Below, piece after piece: positions 52,767 through 61,895 of a stretch of DNA of 64,000 nucleotides (within the stretch, counting starts at the first letter, position 1; each line of letters opens with the position of its first letter). Source of the DNA: Simkaniaceae bacterium (lineage in GTDB: Bacteria > Chlamydiota > Chlamydiia > Chlamydiales > Simkaniaceae); contig CP073762.1 of NCBI GenBank assembly GCA_018399055.1, forward strand, positions 372,001-436,000, written 5' to 3'. The notes under the pieces are model-generated. The model saw nothing but the letters and a program-made list of their open reading frames with translations, searched no databases and had not been told where the DNA came from. The position numbers and the translations under genes were made by a program.

Positions 52767-53942
52767 TTAGAAATCGAAGCGGAACTTCAAGTTAAGACCG
52801 TGAAGCGATAGATCATGGTTTACATGGTCTAGTAGCTCAACAAACTGTCCCCAGTTTACCCAAACTTGTTGCTCCCATCCTGCTTGAATCGCAAAATGGT
52901 AGTTATCATCGTAGAACCACATTTCCCAACGAAGCCCTAATTCCATCTCTCCAACGTATTTTACAGCATAGATATCATCGTTGCTTACGTTAAAGTAGGT
53001 TTTAGAGTTTCCTGTTGTAGAGTCATACAGAGTATCGCTTCTGGTCAACTTATCGTAGTCGGTCCACATAGTGGTCCAAGCAAAGTCACCATAAAGGCTC
53101 CAGCTCTTAGACATGTACCAAGAAACATTTAGTCCACCACGAACACCAATACCCCAGGCATCGGTAGCGGTTTTGTGAACAAATGGTCCTGTTACAGGAA
53201 TATTCTGGCCTCCCTCATCAATCTCAAACTGAGTAGACTCAGTAGTGACTTTTAGGTCTTGATCCTGCCATGTTCCCTTAAGACCAATAAAAGGTCTCAT
53301 GGTAAGAAACTGGCTAAGGTAGAAATTTCTTCCTAGCTCTAGATCGATTACATTAAAATGAAGGTCCCAATTTGCTTTGACCTTGTCTCCAGTAATCGTT
53401 GGTCCATCATCAAACGGAAGAAGAGAAGCAGCGTAGGCAACACCATCTGTTCTGCTTAGTGAACTATTGTCACTAGCATGCAGCCATGTGTATTGAGAAT
53501 AAAGGTCCCAACCGTCGTGGCTTAGGTTTAAACCTAGTCCAACTTTAAAGCCTGGAGCCCAATCTGAACCGACGTAGTCATACTTCCCTTTAGAAGCACT
53601 TGCAAATGGATCAGCACCACCATCAGTATTAAATCCTGTTACTGCGTAGCTGATGCCTTCTTGCGAAGCATTCCACCAGATGAAGTCAGCGGTGATGAAA
53701 ACATCAGCGCCGTGAGCGACACGAGGTCCTGCGTTTGGTGTAATTTCTCTAAAGGTCCCACGTTGATAAGATCCTTGTCCCGATTGTGTAGTACCACTGC
53801 TTGAATCCATACTAGATCCATAGCTGCTGCCGCTGCTACCATTGCTACCACTAGAGTAGTTGCTATGAGCAAAAGCAGAGCTAAACACAGTTGCACACAG
53901 TGCCCCTACTAGAGGCCATAGTTTCCTGAGTTTCACTTCCAT
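52767..53942 (-). CDS. MOMP-like outer membrane barrel protein, paralogue 3
   Basis: 391 aa, the largest of the four. After the signal peptide (ending SSAFA) comes a serine/glycine-rich segment (NYSSGSNGSSGSSYGSSMDSS) not present in the others, then ITPNAGPRVAHGADVF, NLSHDGWDLYSQYTWLH, DLELGRNFYLSQFLTMRPF, ELGLRWEMWF and terminal FRFDF. GGGAGA lies upstream of the ATG. The low-complexity insert could be a surface-exposed or periplasmic linker. Confidence 0.85.
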   Translation of the reverse strand: MEVKLRKLWPLVGALCATVFSSAFAHSNYSSGSNGSSGSSYGSSMDSSSGTTQSGQGSYQRGTFREITPNAGPRVAHGADVFITADFIWWNASQEGISYAVTGFNTDGGADPFASASKGKYDYVGSDWAPGFKVGLGLNLSHDGWDLYSQYTWLHASDNSSLSRTDGVAYAASLLPFDDGPTITGDKVKANWDLHFNVIDLELGRNFYLSQFLTMRPFIGLKGTWQDQDLKVTTESTQFEIDEGGQNIPVTGPFVHKTATDAWGIGVRGGLNVSWYMSKSWSLYGDFAWTTMWTDYDKLTRSDTLYDSTTGNSKTYFNVSNDDIYAVKYVGEMELGLRWEMWFYDDNYHFAIQAGWEQQVWVNWGQFVELLDHVNHDLSLHGLNLKFRFDF

Positions 53943-54135
53943 TCTGAGTTTTCTCCCTGTTACAGAAATGCTAAAATATCATTTGTTAATGTTTTTCCCC
54001 TTTTAAACAACTTAAGAACAATTACGCAAGCATTTTTTCGCCTGCACCCTTTTTTGTTGTCCTCACGTAGCTCAGAAAGAGGTTTTGTGTCTTTCGAAGT
54101 ACCATCAAACTCTACATGGCATTTCTTTTGCAAGC

Positions 54136-54172
54136 AAAAAAAAACTGAGCATAAAAAATGCTCAGTTTTTTC
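54136..54172 (-). terminator. Rho-independent terminator of MOMP-like paralogue 4
   Basis: AAAACTGAGCAT and ATGCTCAGTTTT form a 12-bp stem with a five-base loop. On the minus strand it is followed by T9, about 20 bases past the stop codon at 54194. Confidence 0.85.
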
Positions 54173-54193
54173 GGTGTTTCTGTTGAGAGTCTT

Positions 54194-55267
54194 CTAGAAA
54201 TCGAAACGTAGTTTTATTGTGAGCCCTTGCAGGATTAAATCTCCATGATCTGCTTGCTCAACATGCACTTTTTCAAAGTTGTTATGATTGATCCAAAGTT
54301 GTTCTTCCCAGCCCGCTTGGATCATAAAATGATAGCGGTTTTCAAAAAACCACCACTCGCCTCTAAGGCCCATCCCGAATTCTAGCACACCTTTGATGGT
54401 ATGAAAATTGTCTTCCATATGAATGGATGTAATGGGTGTATCAAGTGGGGGATTTCCAGCTCCTGGGTTTCGATTATCGGTTCGTATATCTTTTCGAGTG
54501 ACTTCGAATTGACTCCAAAGGGTTGCTAGAGCAAAATCTCCATATAGACTCCATGAAGGATCGATGTGCCATGCGGTTTTTAAACCAGAGCGAAGCCCAA
54601 CTCCCCAGCAGTCCTGATCATTTTCCATCTTTAATGAAGTATCAATGGGTGCTGTTTCAATGTTGTATCGAACGCTGTAGTCTTGATCAATCCAGCTCCC
54701 TTTGAATCCTACAAATGGGCGTAGGGTTAGAAAGCGGCTAATAAAATAGTTCCGTCCTAAACTGACATCAATGGCGTAGAAGTGAATATCCCATTCTCCA
54801 CGTGCCTGAACAATCGAGTCATTACTTTGAATTAAGGTGTTGCTGTTAGCAATATCCCATGTGGGAAGCATTCCATTTCCGCTCGTGTCCAACGTATTGG
54901 AAGCGCTTGAATAGTACCACGTGTATTCAGCGCAGACGTCCCAACTATCATGAGGGAGGTTAAGCCCAATCCCTGCCTTGAATCCTGGGTTCCAGCTCCA
55001 GTCAGGATACTTTGTACTTCCTTTGCCAACACTTGTGATGTTGTTTCCAACGCCCGTCATAACATAGGAGAGGTTGTCTGTTCGAGCAGTCCAATAGATA
55101 AAGTCCCCGGTAATGAAGGCATCGATTCCGTGATCAACCCGCGGGCCTGATCCTGGTGTAATGTGATTTGGAGGGGTGATACTTCCTGGGGCTACTTCGG
55201 GGGCTTCATATTGCGTAGCGCAAAAGGCAGTCGCACAAAGTGTAAGAAAAGACGCGAGATATTTCAT
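54194..55267 (-). CDS. MOMP-like outer membrane barrel protein, paralogue 4
   Basis: 357 aa. Signal peptide MKYLASFLTLCATAFCA, then ITPGSGPRVDHGIDAF, SYVMTGVGNN, WSWNPGFKAGIGLNLPHDSWDVCAEYTWYY, VSLGRNYFISRFLTLRPF, GFKGSWIDQDY and terminal LRFDF. AAGGA precedes the ATG. It is the most upstream of the four minus-strand paralogues and lies next to the T3SS block, separated by 84 bases. Confidence 0.85.
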   Translation of the reverse strand: MKYLASFLTLCATAFCATQYEAPEVAPGSITPPNHITPGSGPRVDHGIDAFITGDFIYWTARTDNLSYVMTGVGNNITSVGKGSTKYPDWSWNPGFKAGIGLNLPHDSWDVCAEYTWYYSSASNTLDTSGNGMLPTWDIANSNTLIQSNDSIVQARGEWDIHFYAIDVSLGRNYFISRFLTLRPFVGFKGSWIDQDYSVRYNIETAPIDTSLKMENDQDCWGVGLRSGLKTAWHIDPSWSLYGDFALATLWSQFEVTRKDIRTDNRNPGAGNPPLDTPITSIHMEDNFHTIKGVLEFGMGLRGEWWFFENRYHFMIQAGWEEQLWINHNNFEKVHVEQADHGDLILQGLTIKLRFDF

Positions 55268-55351
55268 GATGATTCCTTATGAAAAATTGTTTTTTATAAG
55301 GTTATGCGGCTACGAGAAAAAAATCAAGTTGGGAGAATTCCAAGAACGGTC

Positions 55352-56185
55352 CTAGGGATTTAGCCCTTGCATCGAATAGATAAGCTTATTCAGCATTTCT
55401 AGCCAACTGTAGCCTAGCTTTGTGAACTGTTTTAAAATGAAGTACCATGCGGCAAAGAGAAGCCCAAGCCCAAGCAATGACTTAATCGACATTCCAAGGA
55501 AGGCTATCTGGACTTGAGGAGCTAGTCGGTTGGCTATACCTAAGAACATTTCGGCCATTAGGATTGCAACGAGTGCAGGGGCTGCCAATTGAATTGCTAT
55601 CGTAACAATTTGATTCACAAGATCAAGAATCGTCGTCCAAAAATTACTCTTTATGCTAAGAAAGTTAGGGTTGATCAGTTTATCAGGAGGAATAAGTTCG
55701 TAGGACTTCATTAATGCGTCAAAAAAGAGGAAGGGCCCATCAATGTGAAAGAAAATGACGATCATAATATAGTTGAAAAGGATTCCAATCGGGGATGTCT
55801 GGGTTTGCATTGAAGGATCTTGCGCTTGCATGATCGAGGCGCCCCGTAAATAGTCAATAATGGTACCAGCTGTCTGAACCATATAAAAGGGGATTGTAAT
55901 AAAAAACCCTAGGATAAGGCCAACCAATATTTCCTTTAAAGAGTACAAGATAAAGATGTTGCTAAATCCAATCGGCGCAGTTGTTTTTATGGCAATAAAG
56001 GGGAGGAAGATTGTTGCAACACAGATGGCAAGACCCATTCTAGCAATACCTGGAGCAAGCTTTGCTCCAAAGAAGGGGGCGAGGACCAAAGAAGGGGCTA
56101 TCCGCATGATAATCAAAAAGAATAGAGAAAGGACTTGCATAATGCTGATGTTCGGAAGGTTTGAAAAGAGCTCAGCGTAGTTCAT
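55352..56185 (-). CDS. sctT: type III secretion export apparatus protein SctT
   Basis: FliR/YscT-type membrane component of the export gate, 277 aa, about six to eight hydrophobic helices. IMRIAPSLVLAPFFGAKLAPGIARMGLAI and LVGLILGFFITIPFY are typical of the family (given here as blocks). It is the last gene of the J-K-L-R-S-T block. The gap to sctS of 58 bases is the largest in the block. Confidence 0.9.
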   Translation of the reverse strand: MNYAELFSNLPNISIMQVLSLFFLIIMRIAPSLVLAPFFGAKLAPGIARMGLAICVATIFLPFIAIKTTAPIGFSNIFILYSLKEILVGLILGFFITIPFYMVQTAGTIIDYLRGASIMQAQDPSMQTQTSPIGILFNYIMIVIFFHIDGPFLFFDALMKSYELIPPDKLINPNFLSIKSNFWTTILDLVNQIVTIAIQLAAPALVAILMAEMFLGIANRLAPQVQIAFLGMSIKSLLGLGLLFAAWYFILKQFTKLGYSWLEMLNKLIYSMQGLNP

Positions 56186-56243
56186 GAGGCTATCTCAATA
56201 ATGGAGTCAATAGGTAGCGTTTGAAGGCAATAGAGAAGTAGTT

Positions 56244-56513
56244 TCATGTGTTCCACTTAGGGAAATTCAGAAAGATATTATTGGCAAATTGCATAATTTG
56301 GGCACTCAAAAATCCTCCCATAAAAATGAGAGTCATAATCACTGCAACAAGCTTTACTGTGAAGGAGAGGGTTTGTTCTTGAATCTGTGTTGCAGCTTGG
56401 AATATAGCGACGGAAAGTCCAAAAGTCATACTAATTAAAATTGGGGGCCCTGATAGGATTAATATCAGAAGAAGGGCTTGATAAGAGAGTTGAGAAATTT
56501 GCGACTCGTACAA
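56244..56513 (-). CDS. sctS: type III secretion export apparatus protein SctS
   Basis: FliQ/YscS-type gate protein, 89 aa with two long hydrophobic helices. LSGPPILISMTFGLSVAIFQAATQIQEQTL, shortened to GPPILISMTFGLSVAIFQAA, and the motif QEQTLSF are diagnostic. Length is standard for SctS. Sits between sctR and sctT. Confidence 0.92.
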   Translation of the reverse strand: MYESQISQLSYQALLLILILSGPPILISMTFGLSVAIFQAATQIQEQTLSFTVKLVAVIMTLIFMGGFLSAQIMQFANNIFLNFPKWNT

Positions 56514-56522
56514 GGATAACTC

Positions 56523-57362
56523 CTACTGTTTATACGTTTGTACCAATCCTTGAATGACCATTGTCCACCCGTCCGTCATAACAATTAGAAGGAGTTTTAG
56601 GGGAAGGGCAATCGTCAAAGGAGAAAGCATCATCATTCCCATTGCAAGGAGAATGTTTGAAGTTACAAGGTCAATGACAAAGAAAGGGAGGTAAATGAGG
56701 ACACCTATTTCAAAAGCCCCTTTCAACTGAGAAGTAATATAGGCAGGAGCAAGGACAATAAAGTCATCCATTTTTAGATCTTTTTTAAAGTCTTGCGGCA
56801 TACTTTGGTATGCAAGTTGATAGAAGTTGCGTTGGTGACTAACGGTCATATTCCGTACTAAAAACTGCTTGAGAGGTTCTTTTGTCTTGTCAACAATGTT
56901 ATAGATGTAAACTGCAGAGCTTTGGGAAAAGAGATCTTTTGGGGCGTCTTTAGTGATATACTCCTTCCCAGCATCATACATTGCAACACAGGTTGGAAAC
57001 ATCACATAGATGCTCATCAATAGGGCAATTCCCGTTAGGGCCTGGTTTGGTGGTGATTGCTGCACGCCCAAGGCATTTCTGAGAAGGGAAAGAACAATGA
57101 CGATCTTAAGGAAAGAGGTTAAAAGAATAACACCATAGGGTAGAAGAGCTACCAATGTGATGACAGCCATCATCGTGATGACGTTTGGCTCGCCGCCTCC
57201 TTTTTCACCAGATGCCTCCGCGGCATCACCCGAGCCCTGCTGGGCTTGCTCGGCAATTTTTGCAATTGCACCCGCAATACCTTCCTCTTCGGCATAGGCT
57301 GAATGCGCAACAAAGCACAGGAAGAAAAAGATTAAAAGGAGAAACTTTCTATTAATTATCAT
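56523..57362 (-). CDS. sctR: type III secretion export apparatus protein SctR
   Basis: FliP/YscR-type core gate protein, 279 aa. It has an N-terminal leader (ending SAYA) and an alanine/glycine-rich stretch, then the hallmark FLKIVIVLSLLRNALGVQQSPPNQAL region and a C-terminal MMMLSPLTIALPLKLLLIV segment. Bacterial SctR is usually about 215-220 aa, so the leader plus 35-residue extension is a chlamydial feature. The start overlaps the sctL stop (ATGA). Confidence 0.92.
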   Translation of the reverse strand: MIINRKFLLLIFFFLCFVAHSAYAEEEGIAGAIAKIAEQAQQGSGDAAEASGEKGGGEPNVITMMAVITLVALLPYGVILLTSFLKIVIVLSLLRNALGVQQSPPNQALTGIALLMSIYVMFPTCVAMYDAGKEYITKDAPKDLFSQSSAVYIYNIVDKTKEPLKQFLVRNMTVSHQRNFYQLAYQSMPQDFKKDLKMDDFIVLAPAYITSQLKGAFEIGVLIYLPFFVIDLVTSNILLAMGMMMLSPLTIALPLKLLLIVMTDGWTMVIQGLVQTYKQ

Positions 57363-57988
57363 TTTCGTTTCATAAATGCCTCGAAGGCAGATTCAAGAGC
57401 GCGCCACTGGTTTTCTAAACTTGCATTGATGATACCAGCTTCCGTCTCAATAATACAACCCCCAGGAGTAATATCTTGCCTTTCTTCTATGATAAATGTT
57501 TGGACGTGCTCAAGAATGTTTCGCAGTTCTTTCTTCTCTTTCTCCAGGGCTTCTTTGTCTTGTTTTGCAACAAAGATCTTAATATGATGGTTTTGAGTGA
57601 CAGGTTTTAATGTTTGTCTAACAATATCGACAATTGTCTCGGGTTTAAGTTCTAGTTCACGTCCCACAATTTTCTTTGCAGCTTTTAAAGCAAGAGGGAG
57701 GATTGTTTTTTGAAGCTCATGCTCCAGCTGTTTGACCTTTTCCTGGTAATGAAGAATCTGTTTATTGAATTCTGAAAGCCCTTTGTTAAAACCCGCTTCT
57801 TCAGATTTAGCAAGGAGCTTTTGACACTCTTCTTTATTGTTTTCGAGGTAGGTTTTGACATCTGCTTTTGCTTTATTCAAAACGTCGGTTGCTTTCAGCA
57901 ATTCGCTAAACTCTTCCGAAGGGATCACTTTATCATCCGATCCCTGTGTAATTTCTCCAGAATATATTAATGAAAAAAACTTACTCAT
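57359..57988 (-). CDS. sctL: type III secretion stator protein SctL
   Basis: FliH/YscL-type regulator of the T3SS ATPase, 209 aa. A charged N-terminus leads to a coiled-coil centre (FNKQILHYQEKVKQLEHELQ), then AAKKIVGRELELKPETIVDIV and GGCIIETEAGIINASLENQW, which is the family's conserved C-terminal domain. Overlaps sctK-like and sctR genes by four bases on each side. Confidence 0.87.
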   Translation of the reverse strand: MSKFFSLIYSGEITQGSDDKVIPSEEFSELLKATDVLNKAKADVKTYLENNKEECQKLLAKSEEAGFNKGLSEFNKQILHYQEKVKQLEHELQKTILPLALKAAKKIVGRELELKPETIVDIVRQTLKPVTQNHHIKIFVAKQDKEALEKEKKELRNILEHVQTFIIEERQDITPGGCIIETEAGIINASLENQWRALESAFEAFMKRK

Positions 57989-58848
57989 GATCTTTCGTGC
58001 ACCTTGTGGATTAGTCCTAATATTTGTTTTGTAAGAGCTTGGTGGGCTTCATCGTTATTGATATCCGTAAAAAACTTCCGAAGGATTTTTGTTCTTCCAG
58101 TATCTAATCGATGGCAAATATGCCATAGAAGAGAAGGGTGACAGCCAAAAAGAGCTTTTGCGAGTCGATTAAACCCACGATGATGCAAGATGGCTTTTAG
58201 CTTTTCACCATCGCCATTCCACCCGTCAAGATTCAGCCTTGCAAAAGAAAGAGGTTCTTTTGTCCTCAATAGGGATTTCAAGTACTCGCGTTCTTCCTTA
58301 GAAATGACTCTTTGAATTTTTTTGATCTGTTCGGACTTAATGACATGTTTGAGTTCCATCGCTAGATCATGAAGTCCGAGATAATCTACAAGCGCTTGGA
58401 GCTCTCTTTTTGATAAATCTAAAAGAGCATTTAAAGGGTGGTCGGGTAAAAATTCAAAGGGAAGGAATTCTTTTTGATCAGAGATAAGCCATTCATAAAC
58501 GGCTGAGGCCAAATAGCTTTTTGCAACTTTTTTTAGAGGGTGGATCGCATCTGTCAATTTAAAGTGGCTTTGAAGCTTAGCCGATTGGGGCTTATCAAGC
58601 ACTGACAGGATCTTCGCTTTATCGTTTTCCGCAAAAGGTTCCAGAAAGGTAATGAGCCAAGAGTAATGAATGCGGCCAAGACGAGCTTCCATTGTTGTGG
58701 AGTGAGAGAAGGGGTCTCCCTTGGAAGGACGCACGCTTTCTAGTTTCTCGAGCTCTTCCCTTGTAAGGTAGCGGCCAATCGATGATTGCAAGCCCGAGCC
58801 TCCCCGTTCCAGGAGATTTTTAAAGACAACCCATGAGGAGGTGTTCAT
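57985..58848 (-). CDS. T3SS-associated protein in the SctK position (chlamydial CT560-like)
   Basis: 287 aa, mostly helical and charged, without signal peptide or membrane segments. By position (between sctJ and sctL) it corresponds to the chlamydial CT560 gene, which is a candidate for SctK/OrgA, the cytoplasmic sorting-platform adaptor. The sequence itself shows no motif I can name; repeated LDxxRxxxLRKFF and LSKRELQALVDYLGL helices are suggestive of a FliG-like or ARM-type helical fold but no more. Overlaps sctL by four bases and is four bases from sctJ. Confidence 0.65.
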   Translation of the reverse strand: MNTSSWVVFKNLLERGGSGLQSSIGRYLTREELEKLESVRPSKGDPFSHSTTMEARLGRIHYSWLITFLEPFAENDKAKILSVLDKPQSAKLQSHFKLTDAIHPLKKVAKSYLASAVYEWLISDQKEFLPFEFLPDHPLNALLDLSKRELQALVDYLGLHDLAMELKHVIKSEQIKKIQRVISKEEREYLKSLLRTKEPLSFARLNLDGWNGDGEKLKAILHHRGFNRLAKALFGCHPSLLWHICHRLDTGRTKILRKFFTDINNDEAHQALTKQILGLIHKVHERS

Positions 58849-58851
58849 CTG

Positions 58852-59781
58852 TTATACCCCTCCTTCTCCAGGAGGTTCTGAAGGGGGTTTTTTACGAATG
58901 GTATTAATTAAGGGAATAGGATTGAAGAGCTCCTTCAGCCCACCCTTCTTTTTAAGTTGTGGGTAAAATTTCCAGCTGATCCATCCGAGTACTATTGCGA
59001 GAAGAACTGCGACAAAAGTAATAATAAAGAAGAGGGCACGGAATCGACTCACCGATTTTTTGCTCATTACGATATTCCACACACTGACGTATTCTCCTGG
59101 TTTGCCACCAAGAGATTCAGGCATTTGTTCTAGAGTGATGTCTGTAAATCTTGAGCGATCAGAAACCACTGTGACGTTATTGATATCAAGGCCTGTTACA
59201 CTCCCTGAAATTAAACGTTTAATCTTGTTTTCCAAATGGATATTGGGGTCATCAATGACCCCTTGATGTTTCACATAAACTGCAGCTGTGATGGCTTTTT
59301 TTGTGGTTGACTGCCCAAGTCCCGTATCTTCAGGAGGGAAGGAAATCTGCACATTAGCTTCAATGACACCATCAATCATTAGAATGGTGTTTGTCAATTG
59401 CTGCGCCAGGCCAGCTTGATATCGAATCGTTTCTTCTTTATCAGAGGTCATGAGCCCTTGTTTTGCAAAAAGCTCGAGCAAAGTCGTCCCCTTTTCTCTA
59501 GGGAATCCGTTTTGGTTAAGATAGGCAATGGCTTCAATTGAATATTTTTCGGGAACCACGATTGCGTATTTTGAAACAGAACCTTCTGCTCCAATTCCGG
59601 TGGTTGCCGCAGCCTGCTTCATCGCCGGGATTCCTTTACTCTCAAGTAACACAAGGATAATATTTGCTTCTTTTTCGGTAACATTACTTACAACTTCTCG
59701 ACTAGTGCCACACCCCGTGAATAAGACAAGGAAGCTTCCCATTAAACTAAGCAGAAGGACAGAACGTATTATTTTTCTCAT
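58852..59781 (-). CDS. sctJ: type III secretion inner-ring lipoprotein SctJ
   Basis: FliF/YscJ-type ring protein of the basal body, 309 aa. Lipobox LFTGC near residue 24, then the ring-building motif ILVLLESKGIPAMK and LNQNGFPREKGTTLLELF; QLTNTILMIDGVIEANVQI is a family hallmark. A C-terminal helix (FFIITFVAVLLAIVLGWISW) anchors it in the inner membrane, followed by a proline-rich basic tail. First gene of the block. Confidence 0.92.
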   Translation of the reverse strand: MRKIIRSVLLLSLMGSFLVLFTGCGTSREVVSNVTEKEANIILVLLESKGIPAMKQAAATTGIGAEGSVSKYAIVVPEKYSIEAIAYLNQNGFPREKGTTLLELFAKQGLMTSDKEETIRYQAGLAQQLTNTILMIDGVIEANVQISFPPEDTGLGQSTTKKAITAAVYVKHQGVIDDPNIHLENKIKRLISGSVTGLDINNVTVVSDRSRFTDITLEQMPESLGGKPGEYVSVWNIVMSKKSVSRFRALFFIITFVAVLLAIVLGWISWKFYPQLKKKGGLKELFNPIPLINTIRKKPPSEPPGEGGV

Positions 59782-59846
59782 GATACCATACTTAACAAGA
59801 ACTACTTTTTTTGCGTTATATCATGTCTAAGAGTTTATACCAACGA

Positions 59847-61895
59847 TTATGTGGATTGGATGGCTGTGATTGCGATTGTGAAGACGATGTCGTCGACAAG
59901 TGCGCCGCGTGAAAGATCGTTGACCGGTTTTTTGAGTCCTTGGAGCATGGGACCGATGGAAAGAACATCAGCACTTCGTTGCACTGCTTTGTAGGTAGTA
60001 TTTGCTGTATTGAGATCAGGGAAAACATAGACAGTCGCCTTTCCTGCAACGGGACTGTTGGGTGCTTTTTTTGCAGCGACATCGGCGCTATATGCAGCAT
60101 CGTATTGCAGGGGGCCATCGACTATAAGATCGGGGCGTTTTTGTTTTATCAATTCTGTGGCTTCTTGCACTTTAGCAACATCCGCTCCCGTGCCAGAGGT
60201 CCCAGTAGAATAACTAATCATGGCGACGCGCGGAGGGATTCCAAATCGCTCTGCGGAGTCAGCACATTGAATGGCGATGTCGGCAAGTTCTTCTGCTGTG
60301 GGGTTTTGGTTCACAGCGCAGTCACCGTATACTAAAACTTGTTTCGGCAAACACATGAAAAAGATCGAAGAGACCTTGGTAGTATCAGGCTTTGTTTTGA
60401 TAAGCATAAGCGCGGGGCGGATAGTGTGAGCGGTGGTATGAATTGCCCCGGCGACAAGGCCATCCACGACGCCCTTGGCAAGCATCAGGGTTCCTACAAC
60501 GATGTTTTCTTGTAGGGCCTCGCGGGCATTTTTTTCGGTAATCCCCTTATGTTTTCGGAGTTCCATTAAGGAGTGAAGATACTTTTCTCTTAGAGGCTCT
60601 GGATCGAGTATTTGAATATCTGAGGTGAGCGCAATGCCACTTTTTTGAGCGATGTCTTGGATTTTTTCAGGATTGCCTAGAAGAATGGGCTGCGCAATTT
60701 TTCGCTGTGCGCAGATACTAGCAGCTTTGATGATGCGAGGTTCCTCTCCTTCAGGGAGGACAATTTGCTTGCGGGCCTTTTTGGCTTTTTCGATGAGTTG
60801 ATAACGGAAGGCAGGAGGGGACAAGTTGCGCTCTGATTGCGTTCCAAGGAGCTCTTTTACCCACGGTGCATCAATGTAGCTGGCAACGTATTCCTTAAGG
60901 GCGGTTCTTCTTTCAAGGTCATCTTCAGGGATTTTCACATTGAGATTTTGGAGGGAAATCGCAGTGCGAAGCGTATCGGTTTTTACTTTAAGGACAGGAA
61001 GTCCCTCTTCCATTGCACGCGTGCAGAGCTCCATGGCCTTTTTAGAAGGAGGGTAATCTCCGGATAGAAGAAGCCCAGCAATTTTTATCCCACTAAGATA
61101 TGCGATACATGTGGCTAGTATGGTGTCAGAGCGATCGGAAGGGGTGATGATCATGACATCGGGTTTGAGAACATGTGCCATGTGGTCGATTGTTGCCGCA
61201 GCGATTGCAAAAAAATTGACGCGATGGAATTTCATGTTTCCCTCAGAAACAATTTCTGCATCGAGATATTTGACAACGTCCTCAACCCTAGGAGCCATTA
61301 ATTGGCGGTTCCAGGGGAAGCACCCAAGAATTTTAAACTTTGGGTGGGTAAAAATCTGACAGAGCGCAGTTTCCTCAGCGCGATCTTCCGGAAGATCGAA
61401 AAGATCAATCCTGGCGTTTCCATACTGGTCGACTGGCGCACCCACCTTGTTAATCATACATCCAATGGTTCGAGGGCTTTCAATCCCTCCATAGGGTTTT
61501 GCTTCAATGATGATTTTTTCTTTCAGTTCTAAAGGAGATTTGCCTCCGGGCGTTGTTACAAATACCACTTCCGCATCGAGAGCTTTTGCAATGGCATTGT
61601 TTAGGCTTGAGGCGTAGGGACGCGATTGAGTTGAAATGATTCCTTGTAGGATTAGAATTTCATCCTTTACAGATTCCTGTTCGACTTGACCGATGATTGC
61701 TTCTAAGATGACATCTTCTTGCCCTGTGCTAAGGAGGTTTTCTATTTTGTTGAAGTCAAGATCAGGCTGATTGCCAAAGGGGTTTAGATAATTTACAGAA
61801 AGGCCCTGACTTTCTAAAGCATGGATTAATCCTATTGAGACAGTGGTTAATCCAACACCTAAACCAATAGGAACCATCAAGATCGTATGTTTCAT
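59847..61895 (-). CDS. pta: phosphate acetyltransferase
   Basis: Interconverts acetyl-CoA and acetyl phosphate, 682 aa. The long form: N-terminal AAA_26/DRTGG part (VPIGLGVGLTTVSIGLIHAL, PDVMIITPSDRSDTILAT) followed by the C-terminal catalytic PTA domain (EGEEPRIIKAA, VDGLVAGAIHTTAHTIRPAL, ISYSTGTSGTGADV and ANTTYKAVQRS). Its ATG overlaps the ackA stop (ATGA), so acetate kinase and Pta are co-translated. Together they make ATP from acetyl-CoA, with acetate as product. Confidence 0.94.
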   Translation of the reverse strand: MKHTILMVPIGLGVGLTTVSIGLIHALESQGLSVNYLNPFGNQPDLDFNKIENLLSTGQEDVILEAIIGQVEQESVKDEILILQGIISTQSRPYASSLNNAIAKALDAEVVFVTTPGGKSPLELKEKIIIEAKPYGGIESPRTIGCMINKVGAPVDQYGNARIDLFDLPEDRAEETALCQIFTHPKFKILGCFPWNRQLMAPRVEDVVKYLDAEIVSEGNMKFHRVNFFAIAAATIDHMAHVLKPDVMIITPSDRSDTILATCIAYLSGIKIAGLLLSGDYPPSKKAMELCTRAMEEGLPVLKVKTDTLRTAISLQNLNVKIPEDDLERRTALKEYVASYIDAPWVKELLGTQSERNLSPPAFRYQLIEKAKKARKQIVLPEGEEPRIIKAASICAQRKIAQPILLGNPEKIQDIAQKSGIALTSDIQILDPEPLREKYLHSLMELRKHKGITEKNAREALQENIVVGTLMLAKGVVDGLVAGAIHTTAHTIRPALMLIKTKPDTTKVSSIFFMCLPKQVLVYGDCAVNQNPTAEELADIAIQCADSAERFGIPPRVAMISYSTGTSGTGADVAKVQEATELIKQKRPDLIVDGPLQYDAAYSADVAAKKAPNSPVAGKATVYVFPDLNTANTTYKAVQRSADVLSIGPMLQGLKKPVNDLSRGALVDDIVFTIAITAIQST

